A stretch of 64,000 nt of DNA. Origin: Irpex lacteus. Lineage: Eukaryota > Basidiomycota > Agaricomycetes > Polyporales > Irpicaceae. Under the pieces are notes generated by a model that saw nothing but the letters and a program-made list of their open reading frames with translations, did not search any database and was not told where the DNA came from. Below are positions 8,220-20,588 of this stretch, in pieces; the first letter of the stretch is position 1; each line of letters begins with the position of its first letter. The stretch lies in contig MQVO02000017.1 in NCBI GenBank assembly GCA_001986395.2, positions 62,001 to 126,000 on the forward strand. The letters are read 5' to 3'. The translations under genes were made by a program, and so were the position numbers.

Positions 8220-11200
8220 TCTTGGCCGCTGTGTCCCAGTGCAGCTTTCAGACCACCAAGCCACACAGCATACAACGGTCGCGGTCATGATACCTGCCTA
8301 TGGCTAGTCATCGTTAACACCACAAAGGGACCGAGCAACACCACCTCCATTTCACCAGACGTATTGCACCCTTCGACATCGCACGAGGCATCGATGTTCT
8401 TCGTATAGCAAGCTGTAGATTCAGATGTACTCACGGATCTATGAATCAGTTCGATATGTAATGTGCGCATCTGCTCTGAGATTCGCTATATTTCAACACC
8501 TAGTCCTGACTCGCACTATCCCTCTAACCACGATCACATAAATCCTTAGTATTGGACTTGTATGCACGTACTTAGTAACACATCCATATCGTAGTCAGAG
8601 CACACGCTGCCGCTTCAATGAGCCAATGCTGAGGGTAGGATTTCATCGAAAGCAGAGGATATAATATAGCAACGATTAGAAGGTACCACAGGCACACGCA
8701 AAACAAGTTTCGACGATGAAGTTTATCCACTGCCGCACGCAGCACGAAACCCTATACAGTCCACACTCCTGACGACTCTACAACCTCGGCCTAAGCATTA
8801 CTGTCTGTGAGAGGGAGAACCGCTATAGAAAAAGACGCAGGACTCACCCATTGCAATGATGCCCGTATTAGAATATCATCTCATTCTCCTAACCACATGT
8901 TATCTCGGAAGGCCATGCACGGATGATGCATCGATCTGGCAGAGCGACCGTAAGCTTGAGATGCGTTAGTAATTGGCTGTTCTAAGCACGATGATGCGGT
9001 ACTTACCAAGATCTCAGCAATCGTCATTAGCAGGTCATCACTCATATCACCATAGACAGAGGTTTTACTACAACGCTTATAATGAGTTGACGGACAGTGC
9101 ACGGCCACCGCGATACGTACTCCGTAGGGCGAGATCGCTCCCACCCAGCAGCGGCCAACATCCAGTCACCTAATGTATGCTGCTTGAGCGTGTTGTTCAA
9201 GAAAGGCATCGATTTTTGCCTGCCTGAAGCGAGAGCTAACGGCATAGCCACCTTCCGGATGAATCTTGGATGCGAGTAGGTGCGCGTGATGGCGTAGGAG
9301 AGGCAAGCGAGAGGTGGCCGACAAGGGATCAGGGCGACGAAGAGACAGGTAGAATCGTCCAGCCGATCAAGAGGGCGTACGCGACATGCTGGATATCACG
9401 ATGCGAGCATATCGACGCCGGAGGACTTAGAGCCAGATCTCCGTGGATGCGACGGGCCGATTGACAGGCGATATGGGTGGGACGAGGCATTGCGACGCAA
9501 GGGTGAGGGAGAAAGGGGCGGTGCGCTATGTTGTGGAGAATACGGGAGGTACAAGGCGAAATGGGAGCGTAGTCAAGGCAGAGAGAGTAGAAAGATGCCA
9601 GTCGATAGGGCTAGGTCGATTATAGGGTAAAGACAGCCATCGTCGCCGCGAAAGCGTCATTGAGCGTGAGTGAGACTTGCCTTGAAGGACAAACGGACCT
9701 TTCACGTCGTCATCGTACTTAGCTGCCTGTACCACTGTCTCCCGATCCGACCCATTCCTAGTCCAACCGCCATCCATAACCATCACCTGTATCAGCATTG
9801 TACTCTGCCTCAGCGACGGCTTCCAATGAGGCTTCTGTGCAATAAAGCACCAATAGACGGGGGTCGACGACAACGCCAAGCCAACGAAAGGTGTGGCTCG
9901 ATGAGGGTCAAACGCCTATCCGACTACACCAGCGGACCAAGGTTCAAAAGCGATGTCGTTAGGCCCAAAAGAAAGCGTGTCCTCCGCTTGCAAACTACGG
10001 GAACCATCGTGAGTCGTTTCTTCGCAGACAGAGAAAACGCGAGCCACGTACCCACCGCAACTTCCCAACCATCAGCTCACACGATGCCTTATAATCGGAG
10101 GACTATCTGGCCTCCTCGAATTTTATCCTTGAATACGCTGCTGTTCGTTCATCATAGTGTCTCAGTCGAACCTCTATTCCATCCCTCCTCATCGCCCACG
10201 TTGACAACCGTCGACCGGAACGATGAGGGCGGACAGAAAGACGTCAACGGGCTTGTGTTGTCCCTCCTCTACAAGAGCGTGTGTGGCCAGGTCTTCAAAG
10301 CGGAGATGGGTTGTCGCTCGAACAGAATGGTCGTGGGCGTCGAGGTCGAGAGCGAAGCGTTACTTATGTAACATGCACTAAGTAACCAATTCAGTGCCGC
10401 TTGTATTGCGGAGTCCGAACCCACGTAACAAACAATTCTTACTACGGTAAGCACCCGTCTTACCCATCTTTATTATCGCGTCTTGTCAAAGAGGCGCTTA
10501 ATTGTTATCGACTCTTTACAATAAGTACACCGTGACTGACTTTCATCCGTCGCGTCGACCGCCCACTTTCCCAAGTCTCTACTCAATATCCTGGAGATGA
10601 ACATGACCAATACCACTGATGATCATCACTACACGTAGCAAAACAGTCGCTGAGCGAGCAAGTAGAACACAACGAACCAACCCCGGAAGGGCCTGTGGAT
10701 CTAATACAAAACTGCACAACGAGGACTCCTGCGCGATAACGATGCGAACGGCATACATATGCGCTTCAGAATAGGGTCTCAACGTGCTCTGCCGTACGTC
10801 ATTAATTTCTTTGTTGGATCTTGTTTCACAGGTCCTGACTTCATCAGACGTCAGTGGACGTGGGCAATGTTTTCAGCTCTCGACGTACCAAGTACTTGGC
10901 CACTACCCTCTTCTATACACCATCGAAGCAGTATATTACCTGGGCAAACCCCGGTACCGTCGTGTTTAGCTATAAAATAGCCCTCATGCCGATGCCGTCC
11001 TTCCCCATCGTTCACCTCGACCATACTTAGGATGTCAAGTCAGACTCGACTCGAGTAGACACGTAGGACGAAAGGTGCGTTCGCCAAAGTCCTCTCTGTT
11101 TCTACTAATCTGATACGATTTCATAGTGTGTACCTATTCGTTTAGGCTGACTATTAGATTAGTTACGAATCGTTATTGGCTTCCTTGAACAGCGGACTCT

Positions 11201-11609
11201 CGCCACAGAAGACTCGTGTGTTCAACCACGGCTGTGAAGATCTCCGGAAGTAGCCTCATACGCTCACTGAGTCGAATACTTATCGGTTCATTGGTAAACT
11301 TTGTGCTACGGCCGCTACTCAGCTCAATTGGCTCAATCACGCCTCAAGTCCACCTTCCTCGCAGCCTTCGATAGATTCACGTAGACGTGTTCTGGAGCTG
11401 GATCCCTGAGACACGCTGTCACGGTGGTACGCTGTGTATTAACTCAAGCAATACTCACCATCACAACTGTACTTTCTGCAGGAAGAGTACCGCGGAACAG
11501 TGGTATAACCAGCGTCTGGGCGAGTCAGGAACAGCGCACAAGTAGTCTCGGCGTTATCTTTAGCGCTAGTGGTGCATCATCCGATTGGATGAATCGCAGA
11601 ATGTCGATC
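8220..11609. other. Long intergenic stretch without a recognisable gene
   Basis: About 3.4 kb of balanced-composition sequence. Open frames are short, overlap on both strands and lack domain motifs. The longest, 9670-10371 on the plus strand, is basic and compositionally random. No transposon termini, LTR pair or tandem repeat was noticed. Decayed gene remnants cannot be excluded. Confidence 0.35.
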
Positions 11610-11620
11610 TTATCAGATAA
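11610..11620. promoter_or_regulatory. Palindromic GATA-type site upstream of the ferric reductase gene
   Basis: TTATCAGATAA reads as ATCAGATAA on one strand (11612-11620) and ATCTGATAA on the other (11610-11618). Both match ATCWGATAA, the consensus bound by fungal iron-responsive GATA repressors of the Urbs1/SreA/Sre1 family. It lies 484 bp before the ATG of the ferric reductase gene, a common target of these repressors. Iron repression of that gene is an inference from position and sequence. Confidence 0.5.
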
Positions 11621-12103
11621 TGTTTTCGACCAGCGTGATACCGTCGGCTCTGACGTTCGCCCGCAGCTCATCCAATCCTATAACGTGAACCACGCAGACA
11701 AGGGGCTATTCTATGCCAAGAATATGGGTTGAACATAGGGTGACATATGTGGTGAGTCTTGAAGCTTTAACCGTGAACAGCCTAATTTTTCTGTCATTCC
11801 GTGGACAAAACGAGGGCAGAGTGTCATCTCTACCGCCGCTTACCACTAGAACGCGCACGATCATTAAGAGCTGTGATTACATACAATGGTTCCATGGAAG
11901 AGGCAAAACCTACGACGCCCGTCGAGAACAGCCATTGCTTCCACATTGCACGTTACAAACCTTGAGCTGCCAGGATTTTTTAGTCGGCCCATTCCTCCGT
12001 CGTGGGTACAAATTATCCGCCGGCTCGCTGTGTCGACAGGTACACCCCGGACTTAGTTCACTCCCTCCCCATCTTCCCCGCCTCCTGAGCAACGCTTCCC
12101 ATC
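11621..12103 (+). promoter_or_regulatory. Probable promoter and 5' UTR region of the ferric reductase gene
   Basis: No gene is apparent here. The last 60 bases are pyrimidine-rich (CTCCCTCCCCATCTTCC), the CT-rich context often found just before fungal start codons, and lead into ATG at 12104 in a favourable context (ATCATGG). No clear TATA box was seen. Confidence 0.35.
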
Positions 12104-14774
12104 ATGGCTCACCACGCGACTTCAAGCACTGCCCTCAGTATTCTTGCATCCGCAACAGCGAGCGCAGTTCATAGTGCAAGCTCCACCACCAAAGCTAAAG
12201 CTAAATCCAAACGTCCCTTCGTAACTAACGGTGTCCTTGTACGGTTACAATACGTTATCATACTATTATACATAACGACTGACAATGCCATCCCAGCTGG
12301 GATACCATACGTGGTGGATCTACACCGGAGTGATCGGTACCGCTATTGTTCTGAACATCTTCTCGATACTCTGGGCATGGAAACGTCGGCATGCTCTACG
12401 TCGACCTAACCCAAACCCTTCGATGAAGAGTAGTACCAGTGAGGCAAACCGGTCAGGAGGTTCTGGCAACGGCAGAATATCTCTCCGGCGCCTTCCCGTA
12501 TCTATGTTGACTGCATCGAGGATCGTGGCGTTCAGAAAACGAATTCCATTTGTGGAGGGTAACCTGACGGAGGTAGTGATGTCTTCGGCGTACTTTGCAA
12601 TCTTAATGGCATTCACGTTTAAGGATTGTACGTGTCTAAGAATCGTCCACCTTATCGCAAAATACACGCTGACGAGTTGGCATTACCTTCAGACAAGACT
12701 CTCAACGTTCTTCAGCGGAGATCCGGAGAATTGGTCACCATGCAATTCCCTCTTATTGTTGCTCTCGCCATGAAGAACAACGCCCTCCAACGTGAGTGAG
12801 AGCCTTGATTATAATCATCGGTCAACTACTTATCCATGATCCGTAGTCCTCACCGGCATAAGCCATGAGAAGGTCAGGTGCACGCGGGCTGTGATAGACG
12901 ACATATGCTGACTCGAACTCGCGATTGTCTTATGTTCAGCTGAATTACATGCACCGCACTACGTCACGAGCAGCCTTGGTCCTCTCTTGGACACATGCAT
13001 TCGCGCTGTACGTCCGTACGGTTATCGTACATTTCTTGAGTCGCTGACCGTTTACTATTCGTAGGGTCGCTGAGCATGCGAAACTCTTCAGCCATCCTTG
13101 GCGCACCGTGGGACTTGCTGCAGGTATCGTTCAAGTCGTCTTGACACTTCTCTCTCTCAAGCCGATACGGAAGAGGTTCTATGAGTTCTTCTTCCTTGGG
13201 CACATCATTCTGGTCTTGTACGTCAATTTATATTCAAGGTCACGTCTGTGTAGTGATCGCGTTATAGTGTCTTCTTGGTTTGTTCCTGCGTCCATATCAC
13301 GGGCTCTGACTCTCGGTATGTAAGCGACGTTCGTTTTCTCTTACCATACGCTGAAGACTCTCTATAGCTACACCAAGCTGATCTGGCCATGCTTCCTTAT
13401 CTGGGGAGTTGATCGTGGCTCCCGGTATCTCCGTTACCTCATTCTTAGCAACTTCCACTCCCCAAACAAATCTCCTGCGACACTCGAACTCGTCACCCCC
13501 GATGCTATCCGTATCACCGTCACTCGTAAATTCTACGGTGCTGAGATTCCCATGTCACCTTACGAGGGCGGATGGACACCAGGAAAGCACATGTTCCTGG
13601 CGTTCCCAACCATCGGCCCCGTCGAGTCTCATCCATTTACTATGGCAAGCGTTGCTGAGGCTCCGCAGTCAGTCGCCTTTTCGACAGAGAATCAGGTGAA
13701 GAAGAACGAATTCGAGCTCACGTGGATAGTGCGCGTCAGGGATGGCTTCACGAAGCGGCTGAAGGAACATATTCTCATGAAGAACCAGAGACAGATCGAG
13801 CTGGGTACAGAGGGACCGTTGACGATGCAGCTTCCTATCTTTATGGATGGACCATATGGAGCGCCACCCGACATCTCGAGGTTTGAGACGTGTGTTTTCT
13901 TTGGCGGTGAGTATCAGCGTCTACATGTGTATTCTATTCCGTACTCAACGTCTTCTAGGCGGGTCTGGTGTTGCATATATACTACCGAGGATGTGGGGTA
14001 CTCTGAAGTAGCCATTCTCGTTATGCACTTGTCAGGGTAATGCGCTAATGGACCGCTAATTTCTCAGGGAAGCCGCCGCCGGGAAGCACTGTGCTAAACG
14101 AGTCCTCTTCGTTTGGGCCATCCGACACTCAGGTATGCCGTGCTATCCCCAGCTGTTGAGAAGTTTGTTTGCATGACTAACCTCACACTCAGCGCACGTG
14201 AAATGGGTCCTCCCCGAGCTCCAGAGGGCCATTGCCGCTGCACCGTCGGATGTGGAACTTATCGTGTCCATCCACGTCACCGCCGGGTGTCCCGAGGACG
14301 CTGAAGAATCTAACGAAAAGACCACCAGCTCGACTCCCGCTGAACCGCAGACCCCTGACACGATCGACGTGCCAGTCCTGGAGGAGCGGAAGTCAGGTTC
14401 AAACGAGTACTCTGCTACGGATGAGAAACGCTCCGGTGCTGGCACGCCTGTGAGAGGGGCTTCGAATCACTTCGACGGCCGGTCAATAGGCCTGGATTAT
14501 GACTGTGTGCGGATATACTACGGTCGTCCAAATGCACATGAGATCCTGGAAGAAGCTGTAACTACCTCTGAAGGACCGGTCTCCGTCGATGGTACAATTC
14601 TCTACACAGATCCGCTCCGTTAAATCTCTGACGTTGCATTGCCCAGTTTCTGGACCCGAACCTCTTGTGGCATCCATTCGTCGCGCACTTTCAGCCCCCT
14701 TCGCGAGGCCTATGAGTGTTTTGAAAGGATTGGCCCCGGAAGTTCAGTTGAACGTGGAGGAGTTCACAATGTAA
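12104..14774 (+). CDS. Ferric/cupric reductase transmembrane component (FRE family)
   Basis: Predicted exons: 12104-12238, 12297-12627, 12693-12791, 12847-12872, 12940-13007, 13065-13217, 13268-13315, 13368-13906, 13959-13997, 14068-14132, 14193-14591 and 14647-14774. They join in frame to about 676 aa only if one extra nucleotide is supplied between 13997 and 14068 (see findings). The product should be a plasma-membrane metalloreductase passing electrons from NADPH via FAD and two hemes to extracellular Fe(III) or Cu(II). It starts without an obvious signal peptide; the first membrane segment follows YHTWWIYTG. Two H-x13-H pairs (His202/His216 and His266/His280) are the expected bis-heme ligands. 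HPFTMAS (from 375) is the FAD-binding motif, FFGGGSG (about 465-471) the nucleotide loop, and VSGPEPL plus the C-terminal VEEFTM complete the NAD(P)H domain. An acidic linker (PEDAEESNEK) interrupts that domain. Regulation by a GATA iron repressor is plausible from the upstream palindrome. Confidence 0.9.
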
Positions 14775-16442
14775 CGGACGTCGTCGGGAACACGCATCAA
14801 CTGAGAGGAGTTGAGTTGTTCAAGTGGTGACGTGTAAGATTCCTTCGTGAGTACTCATCACTCTGATGCCGTTACGGTATACAACGCAGTCATTGACTCT
14901 TGAGCCTGTAGATAGTCTTGCTTTTGGATTGGTCTACGACTGGGTGTGCACGTAACAGACAGTGTTTGTATATAACAACATACAAAACGACCATTTACGA
15001 TAGACTGGATTTTACCAGCTGTTCATGTCCGTGGGCCATAGCGTCGAACGGCCTGGCTGGATGGGCAGCGCAAGTGGATGGAGCAAATCCGGAGCCCCTT
15101 GACTTCTCGCAGGCGGAAATCATTGAAATCCTGGTACTCCGACAGCGTTCCACCTGGGCCTCCTGCTAGGGCTCTCTGAACACTTTCGGAGAATGAACAT
15201 TGCGATGGGAGCATCCTAGCGGGGCTTGAGGTTCATTGCCCGAAGTGCATGCCGCTGGGCCCTTTGATGACGTCATCAGATCAGCCAGATAAATGCACCA
15301 GCATCAGCGTATCACCCATGCCGTTGCACTTGCGGCTGTCTAAACCTCTCCCTAAAGCCAGAATCTGTGTCGTTCAAGCCTGGCCTCCTCAGTGGTTATT
15401 TCTTGTGCCTTTTAATGTTCTCGGTGTGTTTGCCTATCGATTTTCTTGCGCTACTAGTGTACCGATTTAGACGACCGTAATCTCCGTTTTCAAGTCCGGA
15501 TCATTCGTGCTGCTCGCAGCTGATCTGAGTCGCTCTCTCTACGACCACCTCAACCTATCTCAACCCCTCTTCTCAGTCGATGCTATATCGGATGTCGCGG
15601 CCGTGGATTCTAGTACGCTACTTGATAAGTGATGCTCATCCTCGATCCACTAGTACTCGCTGACCATGCTAGAGTACTCGACAGCGGCCAAGATGATCTC
15701 AGGTCGCTCTTACAGGATAAATTGAGTTTAATCCTGAGACCTGAAGGCAATTGCGCCCAGATGAGAGAGGAGATAGGTCATGCCGGTCGAGATATAGAGG
15801 GACGACGGCCACAATTCCAGGTTATACATAGATTTGGTGCGTACTCCAACGTTATTCCATCACCTTACGAGGGCTCATTCGGTGATCCACTTCATCAGAT
15901 ATGTTTCTACGCTCTCACTCTATTTTATAAGTGCAACGCAATATCACACAACACTACTTGATCAAATACTTATACGTGGATGGCACGTATACGTGCTCCA
16001 CACGCTTCATCAATAATGCAGATACAAGTATCCAACATTGGGATGGTCACTGATACGAATACACACCATCGCCATGTTGATGGAAGTTTTTTGGTGCAAG
16101 ATTCGTGGTTTCAGTCACGCCAGGAGATAGCATTACTATGATTGAGCGAATGCTTCTCGGGCTGTACCGCTTCAATAGATGGGGATCATATCTCTGTTCT
16201 ATTAAGCAAAGCAGTGCGTGCTGAAGGATGGTGGCGTTCCACTACTGGAAGAGTCTGTCCCCTTTCCCATTTATATCTCCGCTAAATCGGTCAGCTATGT
16301 ATAAGAAGGGGATAGCTGCAGCACTCTGTCGTTCCCCACTTCCACCGCTCAAGCTATTCCTGTGAAATTCTGGTAAGACGTCTCGTCTGTCGCTATCATC
16401 GCATACTATCATCTAAGCGCAATCATCAATATTGGATAGGAC
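14775..16442. other. Intergenic, nothing recognised
   Basis: The 3' flank of the ferric reductase gene and upstream region of F-box-like gene B. Frames are short and overlapping, with no domain motifs. No repeat or transposon terminus was seen. Confidence 0.4.
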
Positions 16443-18080
16443 ATGCACACCATCCAAGTATCTCCTCCGCTGGTTAATTTCTCCGACATGGGACAGGCCA
16501 CAGCACTGGTGAGTACATGGAGGCAATATGTACCCTTTATCGGCAATACTAAAGCAGCAATTTGGGCAGGCCCTGGCTGGGGAAGAGCCTGGCACACGAA
16601 TTCCACCAGAGCTATTTGATCTCATATTGTTTTATGTAGCGTCCCAATGCGTTCATGACGATCTCATGTGTCGTACCATGCGAATGAGCCGAGAACGAGG
16701 AGGATCTGCTCCCGGGGATGTACTGATGGATCTCAAACGATGTTCGCTAGTATGTCGCTTCTGGGCTCATGAGTGTAGGCGGTATATCTTTGGACACACT
16801 ACACTCATCGTTCGGTGTCATGAAGACGCGCAAATACTCAGAACGTATGCTCTACATGGATATTCCAGCCTCACGCCTATCCACGATCTCGTCCACAGGA
16901 TTTTTGCGTATCAAGACTACAACGACAGGAGTTCATTTTCCCATTTACTCTACCTTCCTTGCTTTCGGACGACATTCAAAGCACTCGATATCAGCGGCCC
17001 TATCCCTAAAGCCTTTCATCCCACAAAGCTTGACACACCTTACTGGGGTCTACCCCCTTCCGCTGTCCCAATTCGATCATGTTTGGAGAACTTCACCATT
17101 TGGATCGAAGACATTCATCTCCCTTCCTTCGTCCATGTCACAAAGTATGCCAGACACTTTGCTTATGCAGAGTGTCTTCAATTCGCGAGGTTGACGTGGG
17201 ACGGAGGGCTTCCTAACTCTTTGCCACGGGTCTCTCAAGCAATTGCCCGTGGGCGTAGACCTTGCGAGATGCAGGTATCCGCGCATAGATGCACCGACAA
17301 CTTCAACCTTGCGCTGACCGCGGTAATGCTAAATCCACGGTGCCCATTGCATCTGCTTGGGGATGTGGAATATACTTGGATGATCTCTCTCGTTATGATT
17401 CTATGGGACAGCTCCAGGCATGACACTAGAGACGTGAAGATTGGTGAGCATCAACATACTACCCGGTCTCCAAAATTTGAGATAATCAGACTTCTGTATC
17501 TAGGCTTTCAGGTATCAAAGGATGTAACGAGAATGTGGCTAGGAGATTTCAGCTTCATTTTTAGTCCATCAACTACCAATGATGTGACTGGCTTGAGCGT
17601 GATTAGTATCCACGCTTACATCGGGACATACAAGCTCTGCGTCGACCTTGGCTCGCTTGTGGCCCACCTGAGGAGTCGTTTCACCCTCCATGATGTTACA
17701 TTGTGCTTCGACTGTTTTGAATGTCTGCAGGAAGTCGTGCAGCCGTATCAGCCCTTCGCGGGCAACTCTCCTGGCGCAGACAATTTCAGGTTAACTCTCG
17801 CTTACCGGAAGACCAAAGATTCTGACGAGAATGATCACAGAGCAGTCTGTGTTGACCCTGTCACATTGGAGCCAAATGGTACGTTACCGTGACCCGACTC
17901 TCTTTCAGCTCGACTGTATACTCATTATATTGTGCATCGGTAGGTCAGGCTTGGATAGATTTAGACGTCTTCCTACGTAGAGGGTCTCACACTGGAAAGT
18001 CGACGGGGAAAAAGAACGATCACACTATGCTTGAAGTCGATGTTCCCTTACAGCTACTCGAGCATCGAGTCTGGCAGTAG
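16443..18080 (+). CDS. F-box-like protein B, divergent intact paralog
   Basis: Exons: 16443-16508 (22 codons), 16555-17443, 17504-17878 and 17944-18080, with introns of 46-65 nt; the joined frame is 488 aa. The F-box-like segment TRIPPELFDLILFYV and DLKRCSLVCRFWAHECRRYIF follows a different N-terminus from the array genes, without the VSEvTeSE exons. The central part keeps the family blocks LDTPYWGLPPS, CLQFARLTWDG and LTAVMLNPRCPLHLLGD. The second intron falls at the same place as in the paralogs (after IG, before a Phe) and has no in-frame stop, so it can be mistaken for coding. The third intron is also at the family position, just after EPN. The last exon (about 45 codons) is longer than in the paralogs and lacks the LQxQLKK-like tail. 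A role as Skp1-binding SCF adaptor is inferred from the F-box-like motif. Confidence 0.8.
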
Positions 18081-18542
18081 TAGTTCCACCTCTCGTCCCT
18101 TCATACAATATATCATCACTCTGCCTACTACAGATGTATGCTCTGTACTGCTCTTTGCCCATTCTTCTACGATAGGTCGCACACGTACGGGCAGAAGCCA
18201 CGGAACATGACAAAAATGGCGATTTATACATGTATTACAAAGCAACTAGTAACCAAAAACGTAACAATCGTATATACACTGCCAAGGAGATGGACGCTCA
18301 CAAGATGCAGACAGTGAGTTAAAAAGTAGATGGTAGCAATTAGATGGATGAAGATGTGTATTCCGTGGACGTGTGAATGTGAATGTGATCCAAGAACAGG
18401 CAGGAAATGGACGTGCGTGATGAGGCAATGACGGGCAAGGAACACCTGCACGACGGGAATGGCAAGCCTGGCAAGCCTGGCGTGCTCGTCGTGCTTGGTA
18501 TACGACGTCTAGACGAGGAGAGCACAGACAGAGAGTGCCAGA
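18081..18542. other. Convergent intergenic region
   Basis: The 3' flanks of gene B (plus strand) and the acidic-protein gene (minus strand) meet here. No frame or repeat beyond chance length was recognised. Confidence 0.4.
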
Positions 18543-19587
18543 TTATGGTGTTGGGTCCGTCGTAGCTTGGGGCACGCCGTCCGCCTTCTCCTCTTTCACC
18601 TCTTCGACGTTCTCAGCTAGCTGTATTGATGACGGAACTTCCTTATCCGCTGGAGCGTTAACCTTCTCCGCCGTTGCATCTGCGGACTTCATGGCTTCAC
18701 CGGTGCTCAACTCGGTCGAAATTTCACCAGGTTCTAGTGCCGGAGCCTCAACTTGGGCTCGTAGGTCGGGAGACTCAGGCAGAGGGACAGCGGCGGCCGT
18801 CGCCTCCTCGATTGATTCGGTAGAAGGGACTGCTTCTTTGGCAGGCTCTTCTGACTTGGCAGCATCGGCGGCCGGAGGAACAACCTCAACTATGTCGTTG
18901 CTCGCCGTCTCTGTCTCCGATTTCGTGGGGTGGGCCTCAGTGGCCTGGGACGTAATCTCGACTTCCCGGACGCCCTCCGTCACCTCCTTAACGCCTTCTT
19001 CCACCTTCTCCTCTCCTGCTTGCACTGTTTCCGCACTTACTTCACCAGCCTTCGCTTGCGTCGACTCCTCTCCGTCGACATCCATACCCACTCTCTGCTT
19101 CTTCGTCACACTTCCGTAACCGGGTGTCGTAGGCGTGCCAGGTAGACTGCTTGGCGGAGGCATGGATACGGACTGCGAGTAGTCGTCTTCATCGTCGGAA
19201 TCTGCCAGACGGCGCTTGGATCCTATTTGGATCGAGGGCGCTGTGGATGTTGCTGTACTCGGGTGTTAGAGACGTGATACGTGACAGGACGATCGAAGAG
19301 ATGCTCAGGTGAAATGAGGAAGATGAAATGATATGGCCGAAGAAAGAGAAGATAGGACATAATAGACCACAGATACAAGGCCATGTGTCGCAGAAGCGTG
19401 TAATCGAGCATCGTGGCGAACACGACTTTGTGAGATCACAAAGGAATGAAACATTCGTCATTCGCCGAAACAAAACATGCACAGCAGCAAGGAAAGCTCA
19501 GTCGAAAAACTAACCGTCATCGTTCCAAGGCCTGTCAGGCCTCGGGTAGAAGGACGTCGAAATCCGTCTAACGAGCCTCTGAAACAT
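18543..19587 (-). CDS. Acidic low-complexity protein of unknown function
   Basis: Two exons are inferred: 19515-19587 (starts MFQRLVRRISTSFYPRPDRP, ends WNDD plus one base) and 18543-19222, giving 250 aa. The 292-nt intron is long for this window, but both ends fit GT-AG and the phase matches. After the basic N-terminus comes SKRRLADSDDEDDYSQS, a bipartite nuclear-signal-like stretch next to an acidic cluster, then PPPSSLPGTPTTPGYG, KKQRVGMDVDGEE and a long Glu/Ala/Val-rich tail with VKEVTEGVREVE. No catalytic domain is visible. Composition suggests an intrinsically disordered, probably nuclear protein. The N-terminal block looks like a conserved agaricomycete protein of unknown role, from memory only. 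A further small exon inside the intron cannot be excluded. Confidence 0.65.
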
Positions 19588-20586
19588 CGCGTCTTCTCGT
19601 TGAGCTGAGGTACTTGGGTGTACGAGTTCCTATTTGTGAGGGTATCTGGGATCCAATTATCCAAATGTAGTCCGTTGTAGTCCAGATAATGTCCAAAATC
19701 GTAATGCACAGGCAATATGGTGCTAGAGAGATGGGACGAGAGGAGAGAAGGCCACAGAGAGGATGGTCGTTCCAAAGCAAAGAACGCTGGCACACTTTGA
19801 TGGCAGCGTAGACGCGCAATGTATGCGGGGAAGCAAATGGGTGTTATCGGCAGATAATCAAAGAGATAAGAAAGTGCGCTTACTCGGGTTTATCCGAGTA
19901 ACTACAAAGTAAGTAGCGAATTGTATGCAGTAATTAATAGGACGTTATCACCGGGTACCGCTTGCGAGCGACGCTGAAGCTCTCACCCGAACCACCACGA
20001 TGACCTTGCTTGTGAACACTGTGTCGAATGCTCCCACCACTTTCCCTGATCCGAGGTGAAGAATCGTAGCGAATTCGCAATCTACTGAAGTTCCAGCAAT
20101 CACATCATCTGCTGAGGCCCGAACATAGGTTCGGAGAAGCTGCTTTGACCTGTTACAGGTAGCTCTGTGTCTAAGGACCGGGACGAGATGTGTCCGAGCA
20201 AGGGTCTGGGCAGCGAGATGCACATGGGGCAGGTGAGCAAGTACAACGACTTCTCTTTGTAGGTGGACTTACCGTTCTACTGTCCCCGAATGGATGAAGC
20301 GGGACCGGAGCCAAGATTATGCTCCGAGTGTTCGTCTCATGCCTTCTTCATACACCATTCATGTTCAGCGAGGTAGAGCCGACTAGTGTTCCACACCAAT
20401 ACAGATAGCACGGTTTCTCTCTTCGCCGGTCGTATTCGTACGCCACGATCACCTTCATGGCAGATTTTATTGAAGGATATGTCTCTTGAACAAGTGCATC
20501 TTACTTATCCTTAGATTCAGGCAACCCGGACCTCAAATAATGGAAACAGATATTGATCCGGTGCCCACGCCATTGGTCGGTAAGAA
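19588..20586. other. Intergenic, weak minus-strand frame only
   Basis: Upstream region of the acidic-protein gene. A 91-codon minus-strand frame at 19948-20223 has no recognisable motif and no paired splice sites that I can support. Otherwise nothing was seen. Confidence 0.35.
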
Positions 20587-20588
20587 TA

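Noticed and set aside
9670..10371. 233-codon plus-strand open frame
   Set aside because: Basic, random-looking composition, no domain and no splice-consistent partners; overlaps a 117-codon frame on the other strand of equal quality.
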